A DNA stretch of 64,000 bases from Amblyomma americanum (lineage: Eukaryota; Arthropoda; Arachnida; Ixodida; Ixodidae): the NCBI RefSeq assembly GCF_052857255.1, contig NC_135498.1:91644757-91708756 (forward strand), given 5' to 3'. Positions within the stretch are counted from its first letter, which is position 1. Each line of letters begins with the position of its first letter. A model generated the notes under the pieces. It was not told the origin of the DNA. It saw only the letters and a list, made by a program, of their open reading frames with translations, and did not search any database. A program made the translations under genes and the position numbers. This document shows, piece after piece, positions 47,919 through 60,387 of this stretch.

Positions 47919-48589
47919 AGCGGGTATTGGCGGAAAGTCGATGAGGTCGAAGAACACATGATTAGTGCAGGAAATGCATTGCGTAATTATTAAATTGGTG
48001 GTGCGCGGGAACAAAATGAATCCGAAATTCCTGAAACCTCTGAGACAGTGAGAATTGGCCCTGACCAATGTGGACGTTAAACTGCCACCCACTTCTTATG
48101 TAAGGAACTGGATTTGCCTTGCATGTTGAATAAGCGTATGGTGTCATTGCATTCCTCTGCGGCGCCACTCATAGCCTGAGCATATTTAGCGTGTTTGACC
48201 CCACAAACTAAACTAAATATCAACAATGCAACAGAAACCCGGAACCACGGGCTCTTGTTTGCACGTAACAAACAAACCCATGCTTCATAAAATTAATATC
48301 GAGAAAGTGACTCCTTTCATTCTCAAAAAAAAACTTTCGAATTTGAGCGTCCATCACCCCCACATCAGAGAGTGAAGCGTCAAATAAAGTATAATCTACA
48401 TAAAATTGAAATACCCATCAGTGGGCCTCAACATTTAGGTCTCAAAATTAAAACTTTTTCGTTGATATTGTAATGACTGCAAGTATATTGTTTCCTGCAG
48501 CGAGGTCAGAGCTACAGTGTAGCTCTTGGTTTACATGACTGCAATACGCACGTAGAAGATTGAATCGACAGGTAAATAGGAAACATGCA
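47919..48589. other. No gene recognised
   Basis: Counterpart of 21,931-22,600. Confidence 0.35.
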
Positions 48590-48735
48590 GAACTGGAGGA
48601 CCCTATCGGTTCGGTAGACAACCGGGCGCCAGTGAGGATGTGCTGCAGAATACAGGACCTAGTGTTATTATTCTGCACATACTCCCCGCTATTCCCGCAT
48701 CTCCCTATAACCGATAGGGTCCTCCTATTCTAAAA
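48590..48735. mobile_element. Small inverted-repeat element, copy 2, unit 2
   Basis: Perfect ggaggaccctatcggtt arms retained. Confidence 0.65.
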
Positions 48736-48764
48736 CTCCTTGCAGACTAGAAAGCAGGAAAGAG

Positions 48765-48911
48765 TCAGTCCACTTGCCAGTTGTGCCGGATTCTGCTGGT
48801 GAACCTGAGCAGCTTCACGAGGAACAGACACTTGCGGAGGTCCCCTCGACGCCGGAGCCCTTGGATCTTGAGGAGGGCCAGCGCCTCAGCCTCGTTGACG
48901 TTCAGCACCAT
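48765..48911 (-). CDS. Candidate short first exon or micro-ORF, unit 2
   Basis: Identical 48-codon frame (MVLNVNEAEALALLKIQGLR...), with the same CACGTG (49,017) and CCAAT (49,033) upstream. See the unit 1 entry for codon bias and alternatives. Confidence 0.35.
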   Translation of the reverse strand: MVLNVNEAEALALLKIQGLRRRGDLRKCLFLVKLLRFTSRIRHNWQVD

Positions 48912-49054
48912 GACGAAGACAGCAGCTGCAGCTCCTGCGACAACACGAACACACCGTCACAGAGACGACAACAGAATGAGCCGTCGGACTTGGTGTGCAC
49001 ATAGACCAAGAGTTGTCACGTGACCTTCGCAGCCAATCAGTGACAAGAATGGGG

Positions 49055-51763
49055 AGAGCATGATAAACGCCCCTCCCTTTGAACTTTGAAGCCTTCCCAG
49101 TTATCTTATCTCCCCCTTTCACCCAAACCGGTCCAGTCGCTGCCATTTGTAGAAAACCCACGTGCCCCGATTCCCCCAGCCTTCTTGTCACCTTCGTTCC
49201 CGGAATTTTTCTGCATTGCTTGAATTTTCGTGCAAATCTGCAGCAGTGCATTGCATGCTTTGCTGCAGCTTTGTGCTGTCTAATGCTTGCTCTATACTGC
49301 AGTTTTGGATGGCGCGTCCTTTTGTATGTTGCAGCTCTTTCTTCTTTTTTCCCCTGCTTCGAAGTCGAATCAATAACCTTTACTTTTTTAACGGTAATTG
49401 CAACTGGTAACTAAACCAAGTATCCTCTGCATTATAGTCGAATGCAACTCACGGCACAGCTGCATATACTAGTCGAAATATAGAATGGCGTCTACCGGTT
49501 GTTATGGTGTCGCGGTTGATTTAATTTTACGGAGGCAAGCCCTTGGGCTCAGCCGTAATGACATGAGAAAAAGTGAACGCCGTTTACAGGGTGCGCCCTT
49601 TGAGGAGCATTTGCACTGCACTGTTGAGTTGCATCTGACTTTAGGCATTTATGTTTATGCCGCTGAAAATATAATCACACACTTTATCGTGACGCTTGTT
49701 CTAAGAGGTACTAAATATCCTTCAGGGAAATTTTGTTTAAGGTCGTCTGTTTTTTTATCCGGAAAAAATGACGAAAACTCCCCGCTACTTTTCAAATTCC
49801 AAAAGGCTTCAACAAGCAACCAAAGAAAACTTACCCATACAGTATGCGAAAATCTTCTCTCGCAGTCGTAGTAGGAAGCGACCAATACTAGATAAACGTT
49901 TTGCCGTCAAATTCATGTTCCTCCATGTTCGATTATAGACATGGTAACTGGTGCTTTGATAGCGTAAATTTTTCAGCAATATATGCGATTTCTTTTTTTT
50001 TTTTGCTGCGAAATTACAGAAGCCAAAAAGTCATTTTGGAGAAGATTTACTTCCAACATAATATTACGCTGTGTCTGTTCGCGTATCCAACCTTGCAATT
50101 TTTCGGAATCGCAAAACAGGCGTTTTCCACGTATTGTGATATATACTTTGAAAAAAAAACGCCGTATCTAATAAATTTGAAGCTCATTGCTTTCTGTCGA
50201 CCCTGTTTTTCATCGCATGTAAAAAATTTCTTCAGATCAAAAATATTCAACGGACTTATCATCCTTGTCCTAATACACATGGATTTTATTGACAGCATGT
50301 CCTGGAAACTTTCAACCCGGCATAAAAGCAATAAAAGTTTTTGTGTAACAAGTAGCCACCACTACCGCAGTTCCTGGCTTAAGTGCCTGTATTTTGCATT
50401 CAATTTATTTTTGTGCTGCTGCTTACTTTCCTGCCTTTTCGTTTTTTATTATATGCTTTGTTTGTTTGGTAAACAACAGCTGACAGCTTCGCGGTGCAGA
50501 GGCAAGATTCGGCGCTTTTAGTAATGCATGTCGCGAGCAGGACCAGGTAGACCGACGACAAGATATGAGTTACTTTTCACAGATGTTTTATTAGGTGCAT
50601 TAGTTGTAGGCTAATCAGGTTAAGTGAATGCCATAGGGAGAAGGATTTAGTTTATTGTTCTAGCAGCCAGGGTATTCGAACCGACAGATTTTCAGCCCTT
50701 ATTCAGGTGTCTTTCAATTGGAAAGGAAGAGAATATCGTGACTGAAAGTTATTCATTTTCATGGAGGCCAGCTTTTGCCGTGAAGAGAATTTTTCTGAGA
50801 CGTGTTTGCACGCGGTGTTTCAGCCTGCCTGCATTTTGATTATTGTGGCTATATTAACTATCAAGTGTGATATATTATGGTCAAGGAACCTAGAATTAGA
50901 TGCTGGGATTATGAGCGGGTTAATAAACATAAAAGAGCCGTAATTTGAATCAGTAGCGGCGGCAGGAGAGGATGGTTTTATGTGCAGCTGATGTGCATAA
51001 GTGCACGACTGGATATGGTTGACAGAGAAAACGCCACGCGGCAGAGTCACCAGAAATGCCCCGGAAGGAGAGATCGAGGTAGATGTACTGCAGGGAACCG
51101 GAAAAACCCGGGGAAAGGTTGGCGGAAAAGGACGAGTAAATGGCTACCACAGCCATTGTAGACAACAATGACCGACCTACGAGCGCAGACCACATGGATG
51201 AGACCTGCGCTGGTGTGGGCACCGAAGGTAAGGAAGTAGCTCAAGATCGCTTGAAAAGGATCAGCTATTCATATATGGCACATAAGATACCAGGAAGGGA
51301 TAAAGAAAAGGGGAGAATGTAAATCACAGAAAGCAGTCCATGGTCAGAGCAAGCTTTGGAAACAGGACCAAAACGCCTGACTGATAACAGCCAGCAGAAA
51401 CCAAAATTTAGTATAGGGAGTCAGAAACCAGATGCTTATCGCCGGTGACTGGAACATGACGTGGTGCGCAGAATCAACAACAGAGCCAGTAAAGGATGTG
51501 GTCAGTATTCGACGGGTCAGTATCGGTCGATTCGCACTGGCGAGCCGCGGAAGTCGTGCGGCAAGTTTAAATCGATCCGCTACGCTACATCCGTGCTGTA
51601 ATCTGTAATTGACCGAAATCGGTAATGCAATGTTTCAACTCGCCATAGCTTATCCTCCTTAATGAAGATGAAAAGCCAACTGACAAAGAACGTGGCAGGG
51701 CGTAATCTGGAAATCGTAGCGGCAGGACTGAAAGGTGTCCTCAACGGCAACGCCGAACACGCG
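49055..51763. other. No gene recognised
   Basis: Counterpart of 23,070-25,772. Confidence 0.4.
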
Positions 51764-52436
51764 GGTGAAAGTTGAACCTAACCGCACGATGCGTCCGGTT
51801 CGCGTGCGGTGCATCATGCGTGTGGTGTGTGTGGTGCTCCACCAGCCGAAAGACTGCAACCGGGACGGTGCTGGTAGAGCCCTTCTCCACCTCTCCAACG
51901 GGGCTGCCTGGGCGGACGGGCAGAGGACCCGGGGCTGCCACTCCACCTTTGTGACGTTTGAAACTAGGAGGCAGCGGCGCTGCCAACACTGTGGAGAGAA
52001 TTGTAAACTACTGTTGTCCTCTCTACTCTCCTCCAAGAGTGGCCTGCCCTCAGAATTCTCAGCGCACGATCTCTCACTTGACGGCTGCTCGCGGATGGAC
52101 TGCGAAGTTGAGGGTGTGAACATCCTGGCCGCGACGGAGTGGTGGATGGTTCGACGCGTGCCGTATTTTTTTTGTTTTTGATAGCAAATGTCCCGGTAGT
52201 GCTCGGCGAGAAGAAATTAGATGCCTTTTTGCATGCCAATTTCGAGGTGTTGCGCAATCGAGTAGGACTTATTGGTAGCAGGTCACAGGAGCAATACTGA
52301 TGATCATCATCGTTCCTGGTCACGTCCATTACAGAACGAAGACCCCCTTCACAAATTCTCAGCAATTACGCGGCGTCAGCTACGCCTACGCAATGTCAGC
52401 ATAGTTCCTTTCGTCATCTGACCTAACTCCCTCCAG

Positions 52437-53834
52437 GCTTCAGCTAAGCTTCCCTTCGCTCCCCACTGCTGTGGCATTTGCCCTGGGAATTCTCGGCGCT
52501 AAATTTTGATCTCGATATGGCAACTTCTGCGAAACCTTGGCCGGAACAGATCTAAAGCACGATTGTGTAACACACGCTTGACGACGCTTCCAGTGCTCAG
52601 GTCAAGCGTTACCCGATGAGCAGCATTACATGTCCGGAAATGATTCGCGTTGTCCGCTAAATGCGTGAATGGAGCTATACACGTGTCAAAGGCCCGACTG
52701 CCCCGCACCGCTCCTTCCCAAGCGCAAAAAAAAATGCCAGGTTTCAACTTGGTTAAACCTATTATAGTATGAAATCATTGCCAAGGTCAAATTTCGGCAA
52801 TGACCCGGGCCAAATCTAGTCGTCGCCACCGTGTCGGGAACGCTCAGTTATGGTTTTTTTCAAATCTGCCAATGTCAATTGTCGGGGGTGGGTAGGCAAT
52901 ATTCTGGGACTATCCTGGGCCAAATATCGAGACTTTTTATAACGTTATTTATTACCTCAGGGCATAACAGGAGTTGTGAAGGTAGAAAGAAAAGAGTGGG
53001 TGGGTGTTAAATGAGGGAGAAAAGGTGGGCAGATCTAATGAAGGCGACGAGGGAGCGGTGTTGTAGCCCCTGCGTCCAAGCAATATATGAGGACGGCTCA
53101 GCTGTACTAATTTCTGTGTATACGGTGCGCCGCATTGTTCAGGATGCAGTCTTTGCTGAGCGGTGACGGGCGACGCCTTGTGCGAAGAGTACTTCAAGTC
53201 CAAAATTTTCCATGATACATGTGCAGCAGCGCGGATGCACGGCAGCAGAAGACCGCGTGATATCAGTCAAATATGGCGGAACGTTGCAGTCGCGTTGCGA
53301 AGCCACTGCTTGTGACATACTAAACGACGCCTTGCGAACAGCATCCCTGCCATCCCTGCATCCCTGGTCGCAGATACTGAACATACTTTCAAAACAGCCG
53401 CTGAGTCGAGCCAAATGGGCCCGAAAATTGGTTTTAACTTGCTTAAAGAATAACGCTAAAGCACTGGCTTTTTTTTGAAATCGCCGGGCCAAGTTTTGAA
53501 AATATCTCGGGCCAAGTCTGGAGGTCACAACAATGTTGGACATCGATTTTGGTCCTAATTGACCCAGGTCAGACTTCGGGGTTGGTGGAAATAAATTTTT
53601 GGGGTTGTCCGAGAGAAATTTGGAGGTCACCATCGTGTTGGGCACGGTTAATTATGGCTGGACATAGATTGTGGTCGAAATCGCCGGAGGTAAATATTGG
53701 GAGGCGGGTGGCCAAATTTTGGGGGCGGGCCCAGCCAAATGTGAAGGCCGCTATTGTCAAGGGCGCGGTTAATTATGGCCGGACATCGATTTTGGTGCTA
53801 ATGGGACAAGGTCAAATTTCGCGGGTGGAAAAAT
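52437..53834. repeat. Repeat A, copy 1, unit 3
   Basis: Retains the ~110 bp missing from unit 2. At several sites around 52,500-52,640 it agrees with repeat A copy 2 (for example gacgacgcttccagtgct) rather than with copy 1 of units 1 and 2. Confidence 0.75.
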
Positions 53835-54142
53835 TGAAAACTGGTGTTTGAGGAAACGAAATGGCGCCGTAACAGTCGCACATATCACGGTGTAACTCCG
53901 AACCAGGCCGTGATGGAATTAATAAAAGAGGGAGTGCAAGAATAAAGGAAGAAAGCGGCGCTGTGTTGGAGGGCTTCACAATAAGTCCGACAATCTGGGG
54001 TTATTTAACGTGCAATGACATCGCGCAGCGCACGGGCGCCTTTTGCGTTTCGCATCCATCGATACGCGGCAGCCGCGGTCCTGTTCGATCCCGGTAATCC
54101 GGCTCAGTAGCCGAGCGCTCTAACCACTGAGCCACCGCGGCG
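53835..54142 (-). mobile_element. tRNA-derived SINE, minus strand, unit 3
   Basis: Same copy as 2,063-2,368. Confidence 0.8.
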
Positions 54143-54278
54143 AGTCGGGAACGGGGGTTGGGTGGGCCAAATTTTGAGGTGGCCGAGAGCAAATTTGGAG
54201 GGCACAATAGTGTTGGGCGCGATCTCGGGGGCGGCCAGACCAAACTTGGAGGTGTCTGTGTTTCATGTTTTTTACCGC

Positions 54279-54455
54279 TGGAGGTCGAAATTATTCCGGA
54301 GCCCTCCATTACGGTACCTGTATCCTCCTTTCTTCTTTCACTCCCTCCTTTATCCGTTCCCTTACGGCGCGGTTCTGATGTCCACCGAGATATGTGAGAA
54401 AGTTACTGCGCCATTTCCTTTCCCCAATAACCAATTATTATTATTATTATGCTTC
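54279..54455 (+). mobile_element. SINE 3' fragment, unit 3
   Basis: Same headless copy as 2,495-2,673; (ATT)n tail one repeat longer. Confidence 0.7.
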
Positions 54456-54818
54456 TTTTAAACTTAAAGTTAAGCTGAAATGGTTTATAAATCGCAAGAA
54501 ACGCTGTGGTTGGGAAGAAGGGACCTTGGTAATCATATGTGTGAACTTTTTCCCGATTCTCTCCGCGAAGAGAACAGCAGTCGCTTCATAAAGACCCGCC
54601 GCCGGCACGCCCTCGTTGCTTCCGGAAGCGTGGGGTGGGGGGACGGCCGAGAGGGAGAGACTGGCGGAAGCGACGCTATCCACGGAGAGTCGGTCGGCCG
54701 ACCGGTTGCGCTTGCTTCGCTGCAGCCCGCGCTTTGGGGAACCACAGATCAACGTAATCTTCTGCCAGTGCCATTTACTTTCTCTCCTCCGGGCGTTCCC
54801 TGTAATGCTTGAAGCCTG

Positions 54819-54826
54819 TATATAAA
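54819..54826 (+). promoter_or_regulatory. TATA-like element, unit 3
   Basis: TATATAAA, as at 3,036. Confidence 0.45.
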
Positions 54827-54931
54827 CCATTTTGGCATGGTACTTCTTTCGAACAGCGCTCAGCACACAGCTTGGTAGAATCCTTCGGTTGTTCTCCCCA
54901 GCCTGTAGCACGTTCGCCAGACAATCTGGTG

Positions 54932-55031
54932 GTAAGCAACATACCGAAACTGCTACACAAAATATGTGTATCAATATTTCTCTTTTCGTTACATTACTTT
55001 CTTACTTGTTTGTACTCTTTGCCTTTTTCAG
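54932..55031 (+). other. Intron-like segment with intact splice signals, unit 3
   Basis: 100 bp, gtaagc donor and a strong acceptor (tgcctttttcag). Joining the flanks gives an open frame with no ATG after the presumed start site. Confidence 0.4.
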
Positions 55032-55913
55032 CTGGTTCGCATCCATGCTGAGCCAAGTTCACTTCCAGTACAGTCTTCGAGGCAGAAAGTCTTGAACTCC
55101 TTTCAGCTTGTTACGCACTGTATGCCTCTTTGCTTTTTTCCTGGATGCTTGCACCTCATGACATCACAAGCAATTCTCTTAATCTTTCATCAGCGTGTAG
55201 CACACGCATCTGCACCTAACTGAACAAAAAAGCGATTATGTAAGCCTAGTATACTTGAGCAAAGCAAATATTTGCATTCTTGAGCGCATGGTCATGGCTG
55301 ACGATCGGCAATGGCGCCAGAATTCATGCTAATTTCTCCTTGAGTCTGAACGGCAAAGTTGTCGAGCCGCTTTACGCATACATGCATATCATCCTCGAGT
55401 AATGCTGCTGGTTATCTCGATAAGCAACAGCAGCGACTATATCTCGCAGCATGCTAGTTTTCATGAGCAGCACTGCGAGCTCCGAAATGGAGCCATAATT
55501 ATTGTTCAAAAACGTGTTCAGCATGTAAAAAAACAACGCCCGGGTGTAAGTGCAGAAATTTCATGTTTGAACAGTAGCCCGAACATGCGACCGAAGAAAA
55601 GCGCACACGGGAGCTTCCTCCCGGTCGCCTCCTCTCTTCGCGCTGCAGTACAGCAGTGCATCCACTCCAACTCATCCAGTTTGGCATTCTTTTGTAGTTC
55701 TAAAAGGCCTTCGGGAGTAATAAGGCAAGTAACTATAAATGAATGAACAAACAAATGTTTTACCTCGCGCTACTCGTGCAAGTCTACCGATGATCTGATT
55801 TAGATTATGTTTACAGGCGTTACAAGAAGTTGGTCAAGAGAAAAAAAACAGCGAAAGAAAGAGGCAGGGCCATGAGAAGACACACACAGACTGTCGTCGG
55901 AAAGAAGTTGGTA

Positions 55914-56233
55914 CCCCGCAGGTGGCTCAGTGGTTAGGGAGCTCGGCTACTGATCCGGAGTTCCCGGGTTCGAACCCGACCGCGGCGGCTGCGTTTTTAT
56001 GGAGGAAAAACGTTAAGGCGCCCGTGTGCTGTGCGATGCCAGTGCACATTAAAGATCCCCAGGTGGTCGAAATTATACCGGAGTGCTCCACTACGGCACC
56101 TCATTCTTCCTTTCTTCTTTCACTCCTTCCTTATCCCTTCCCTTACGGCGCGGTTCAGGTGTCCAACGATATATGAGACAGATACTGCGCCATTTCCTTT
56201 CCCCCAAAACCAACTAATAAATAATAATCATAA
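55914..56233 (+). mobile_element. tRNA-derived SINE, plus strand, unit 3
   Basis: Same copy as 4,126-4,444. Confidence 0.85.
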
Positions 56234-56860
56234 GTTGGTGACCAGGCTTTTATGCAGCAGCTGTACACAACGACGTTTCGGCGCAATTTAGTGTTTTTTT
56301 TATTGCCACGTGGTCGTGCACCTACACAAAAGATAAGCACTCGCATGCACCTACGCAAAACACACGTATCAGTCGAGGTTTGGTTTTCGTGTTACCCTGG
56401 TAGGACGCGAGAGGCACATACTGGGTTTACGAAATTTCCGGCTTGAAGCGCCGCAACGCAGTCGCTTCTCTATTACTTAGCTTCTTATTTTGGCAGTGGG
56501 ACCAGTTTTCTGTTTAGTCTGTAGTTTTCAACGATTTCGGAATAGGTATGCAGTGCGCTCGTCCAGGTTCCGACAGTCCGGCGGTTGCACGGTTACCCGG
56601 AAGCAGAGAATATTGGAATGGGGTGATTACCCTGGAGTCAACGCAGATATTGATAGCAGAGAAAGCTGGGAAGGCCTCCTGCACAGCGAAGAACCCGTTC
56701 GGCAGAAACAAGCCAATCCACCTGGGGGCTGAGTCCGCGATGAGATAAAATCTCTTCGTTAGCCTCTAGTCATGGAGGCTACGGCCTCCGCTTTTCAGGC
56801 CTGTGTGGCGGGGGCGGTGAGTAGTAAGGGGTCTCTATTTCCAGTGGAAATAAAAGCTGT
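56234..56860. other. No gene recognised
   Basis: Counterpart of 4,445-5,071. Confidence 0.35.
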
Positions 56861-57134
56861 CATCCATCCATCCATCCATCCATCCACCCACCCACCCACC
56901 CACCCACCCATCCATCCATCCATCCATCCATCCATCCATCCATCCATCCATCCATCCATCCATCCATCCATCCATCCATCCATCCATCCATCCATCCATC
57001 CATCCATCCATCCATCCATTCATCCATCCGTCCATCCATCCATCCATCCATCCATCCATCCATCCATCCATCCATCCATCCATCCATCCATCCATCCATC
57101 CATCCATCCATCCATCACCCCATCCATCCATCCA
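56861..57134. repeat. ATCC array, unit 3
   Basis: 274 bp, with an ACCC run near its left end. Confidence 0.97.
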
Positions 57135-58037
57135 GTCGTGATTTCCAACACGTGAAAATGTCGCGACTTGGTTTTCGCTGCCGGCGCACTCCGCGGCGTC
57201 GTTGGTTCCGCCGTTTTCTGAAGCTGCTGATGGCTCGAACATGGATGGTGAAAGCCGAAACTCTTCAATACTGCTTGAATTATCCGTGATTTCCAAAACG
57301 CAGTCCTTAAAAGGCAGCTGAGGCAACGCGCTACGCAGCAACGCCATCGGCGTCGGCCGGTGATCCCCGTGTATGACGTCACGACAGTCCCGGCCAATCG
57401 CGGGCTTGAGCGGCATTAGCTCGGCGCCCTGAGGCGATGGTTCGATGGGGCGTGTTTTCTTCTAAAAAACGGCTTTTTGCGTTTATTTCCGCTCTTTTTC
57501 AATTAGATATTGGTTTTCAGCGGACTAAACGCGCTAAAGTGACGTAGAGAACTCGTTTTTTTCAAAAAGTACTCCACCTTCCCTTTAACATGACGTCACT
57601 GTCGCTAGGTGTTGGCGCAAGAAAGGTCGGACGGACAAGGTTCTTGGCCGGTGTTGGTAAGTGTGCGTGCGCTTTCGCGCCAATAAGAAAGTAAGCGAGG
57701 CGCTGCCACTTATGTTCTGGACTGGTTCCTCTTGTCTTCTTCGAGCGCTGGGCAATGGTAAAAACGAAAGAACTTTTCGGCCCCGCTACGAGGGCCTTGT
57801 TCACAATATAGGAATGAAAGTGAAGGCTGACGGCGAAAAAACAGCACAAACTAGACGGACGCACAAGAGCAGGAAGGCTCCACACGTGCTAATGGTTGTA
57901 TGGAAAGGTGTAGGAATATATACAGAGAAACCACCGGTAACTGTGCACATCATGACTGCGTGAAGACAACTTGAAACGCATATAGGGTTGCTCGCAAAAG
58001 CATACTATCCAGGAGCAGATGGAAGTAACGGAGTTAT
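57135..58037. other. No gene recognised
   Basis: Counterpart of 5,475-6,294. Confidence 0.3.
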
Positions 58038-58349
58038 TTATCTGAGTTGCCTGCGAAGGCTGATTGAGGCACTAGTTTTTCCTGCTGAATATATTTTCAT
58101 TAACTCACAAGTGACCTGGTCCTTATGACGGAACAAAATAGTGGTGCTCGGTAAGTGTGGCGAACATCCGCAATTCCGGCATTGCAATGGAAGACGGTCA
58201 AGAGAGTCAGCTGTTGAGTGGTGCTTGCTACGCAGTGCGTCTAGCACATCCTCAAGAAATTTTGGCCAGTTGTAACGACTACAAGACGGGTTGTTAATCT
58301 TGCCGAGACGACTTCCAGCCGTCGAGATGGTGGGTTGGTGTTCAGTCAA
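58038..58349 (-). pseudogene. Penelope-like GIY-YIG remnant, unit 3
   Basis: Same fragment as 6,295-6,690, but a frameshift removes the RPSDKELRY segment. Confidence 0.5.
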
Positions 58350-58937
58350 AAAAAGCTTTTTGTAGAGGAAGGGATTCTGTTTTTGAGATTTCTAAAATGT
58401 GTCTTGCAAGATGTCTTGTAGCTTTAAAAAATGGCGCATTAGCTGAGCTGAGCTACAAGATTTGTCATGATGTTTCGAAATCTTCTTGAAGCAGACTGCT
58501 AGTTAATTTATCAGGACGTCTGAAAAACATTACTGTGTCGGGGCTGGTTGAGACATATATAACGCCGCTTATCTTGCCGAGACAGCTAGATTATAGCCGT
58601 CCAGTAGACTGTTAAGTGCTTAGTAAGTCCTCGGAAGCGTGACACAACCCTATCCAGGATCTTCACACAATAAGAACGCTTCTATCTAGTTAAAAGAAAC
58701 AATCATCAGTGATATTTTTTTTCCCGCGCCTCATCTTATTTCAACCTCGCTCACGATGGCATAGCTGCCCTTCAATCGCTTAATTCGAAGCACTAATATA
58801 AGAGAAGATATCCAGCTATAAATTATTTACCGGGCGAAAGCTATTTGCTCGTGACGATCCATGTTTACTGATGTCTTGGGCATATTAAAAATGCATAGAA
58901 TAATCGTGTCCGTGTACTCTTCTCATTTCGGTGCCAG
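58350..58937. other. Diverged end of unit 3
   Basis: Alignable with 32,683-33,255 but with more substitutions than elsewhere. No gene. Confidence 0.4.
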
Positions 58938-59058
58938 CTCGACACCGGATCCCTCGGGCGGGCGTGGTCTCACTGGGCGGTGACTGTTCGTATCACTAGC
59001 TTCTGATTGCTTGATTGTCTTTCGCTTTTGCAGGACGCTTGCAGGTCGCTAGGGGCGC

Positions 59059-60387
59059 ATGTCGACGTCCTCTCCTGGCCAGGGGAACTCCCCCTGGTCG
59101 GCCAGCCTCCCCCCTAACCAACTCCCCCTGGACGCCTTCTTTCGGGGTGGCGTCGGCACTATTCCCGTGGCCTTGGTTCCATCGGATGGTGGCGCCATTC
59201 GACTCAATAACCCGGATGCGGTTCAGACTGCGCTACAGGCGATAGCGCCTCACTTCTTAAAAATCTGTGATGTCCGGCAGTACGGCAGAGCAGGCGTGGT
59301 GTGCAGGTCGGCCGACCAGGCCTGCATCATGGATTTGTTAACGTGCACACCTTTTGGAAGTCAGTCGGTAAGCGCATTTATATCGCCGTACTTGGCGTGC
59401 TCTAAAGGTCTGGTGCGAAGGGTTGACCCACGCCTTAGCCCTAAGGAAACGCTAGAGAAACTCTCCTCCGCAGGGGTGATTTCTGTACATCGGTGCACTC
59501 GGGTCGTCGAGGAAACAAAACTTCCAACTGAAACGGTAATTGCCACTTTTGCGGGTCTCTCCTGTCCATCTGAGTTGAAGGTGTGGCCCCTGGTTTTCAA
59601 AGTCGATCCGTATTCTCCAAGGCCACTTCAATGCCGCAACTGCTGGAGGTTTGGACACTGCGCGAATGCCTGCAAGTCGAGCTCAAGGTGCAGTGTGTGT
59701 GGTGGTAATCATGACCGTGAAGGAAGGTGTTCAAAAGATGAGATGTGTTGCTTGTGCAGCGGTAGTCACTCCGCCACATATTCTAATTGTCCTGCAAGGG
59801 CTGAGGAGGTTAAGGTGCTGGAAGTGTTAGAAACGCGCCGGTGCTCAAGGCGCGAGGCTATGGCTATTGTTGAAGAAAGGACGTACGGGTACTCAAGTGT
59901 GTCAGCACGGCAGACGACTGCGGTCGTGGATTCAAGCCTGTCAGATGCGATTGCTACAGCGGTTGAAAAGGCAATGGCCAAGGTCATGGATCGGCTAGTG
60001 AATTCAGTAACAGAGTGCATATCGCAAGTCATGGTGGCGCAAATGACCTCTTCAATAATAACCTCCAATGCTGCGTTGATGTCATCCGTGGATCCTGCAG
60101 TACCTACTGAACTCAGTGCGGAGACGCCTTCCCTTGTTTCAATGCAGCCGCAAAAAGAGCGCACGCCTCCAACTCATGTACCTGAAGTCACGACCGGAGC
60201 AATTGATGGGTGTGTTGAGCTGATGGAGCTCGATGCTCGAGCTCAGAAACGTAGCCGGTCTCCTTTGGCCGTTGCTGGTCCGTCTAGCTCCCCTCAATCC
60301 AAAACAAAAAAGAGTAATTCAGGAAACACTGGTCACCACAGCATTTTGGAAAAGGCAGTTGCTGCTGCAGATCTCTCGGCAGAATAG
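59059..60387 (+). CDS. LINE ORF1, gag-like CCHC zinc-knuckle protein
   Basis: 442 aa from ATG 59,059, intact. Around residues 190-250 there are three Cys/His knuckles: CRNCWRFGHCANAC, CSVCGGNHDREGRC and CCLCSGSHSATYSNC, as in ORF1 of I and Jockey group elements, where the protein packages element RNA. The region before the knuckles (residues ~60-185) probably holds the RNA-recognition-like fold of such proteins, but I see no diagnostic motif. A Ser/Thr-rich C-terminal region includes KRSRSPLA, possibly basic nuclear targeting. The stop at 60,385 lies about 10 bases before the endonuclease frame becomes recognisable, so ORF2 either follows immediately or overlaps in another frame. Confidence 0.85.
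   Translation: MSTSSPGQGNSPWSASLPPNQLPLDAFFRGGVGTIPVALVPSDGGAIRLNNPDAVQTALQAIAPHFLKICDVRQYGRAGVVCRSADQACIMDLLTCTPFGSQSVSAFISPYLACSKGLVRRVDPRLSPKETLEKLSSAGVISVHRCTRVVEETKLPTETVIATFAGLSCPSELKVWPLVFKVDPYSPRPLQCRNCWRFGHCANACKSSSRCSVCGGNHDREGRCSKDEMCCLCSGSHSATYSNCPARAEEVKVLEVLETRRCSRREAMAIVEERTYGYSSVSARQTTAVVDSSLSDAIATAVEKAMAKVMDRLVNSVTECISQVMVAQMTSSIITSNAALMSSVDPAVPTELSAETPSLVSMQPQKERTPPTHVPEVTTGAIDGCVELMELDARAQKRSRSPLAVAGPSSSPQSKTKKSNSGNTGHHSILEKAVAAADLSAE

Larger units (their letters stand above)
25773..51763. repeat. ~26 kb tandem segmental repeat, unit 2 (hybrid)
   Basis: Complete second unit, 25,991 bp. Its first ~3.4 kb (to about 29,150) mostly shares variants with unit 3, and the remainder shares variants with unit 1. 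Private differences include loss of ~110 bp of repeat A near 27,460 and a longer first ATCC array. The nested LINE reading frames are better preserved here than in unit 1. Confidence 0.9.
51764..58937. repeat. ~26 kb tandem segmental repeat, unit 3 (truncated)
   Basis: Collinear with 25,773-33,255. Similarity stops at about 58,937, just after a shared ggtgc motif, where the I-clade LINE begins. The last ~0.5 kb is visibly more diverged from units 1 and 2 than the start of the unit. Whether the repeat resumes beyond the LINE cannot be seen. Confidence 0.9.
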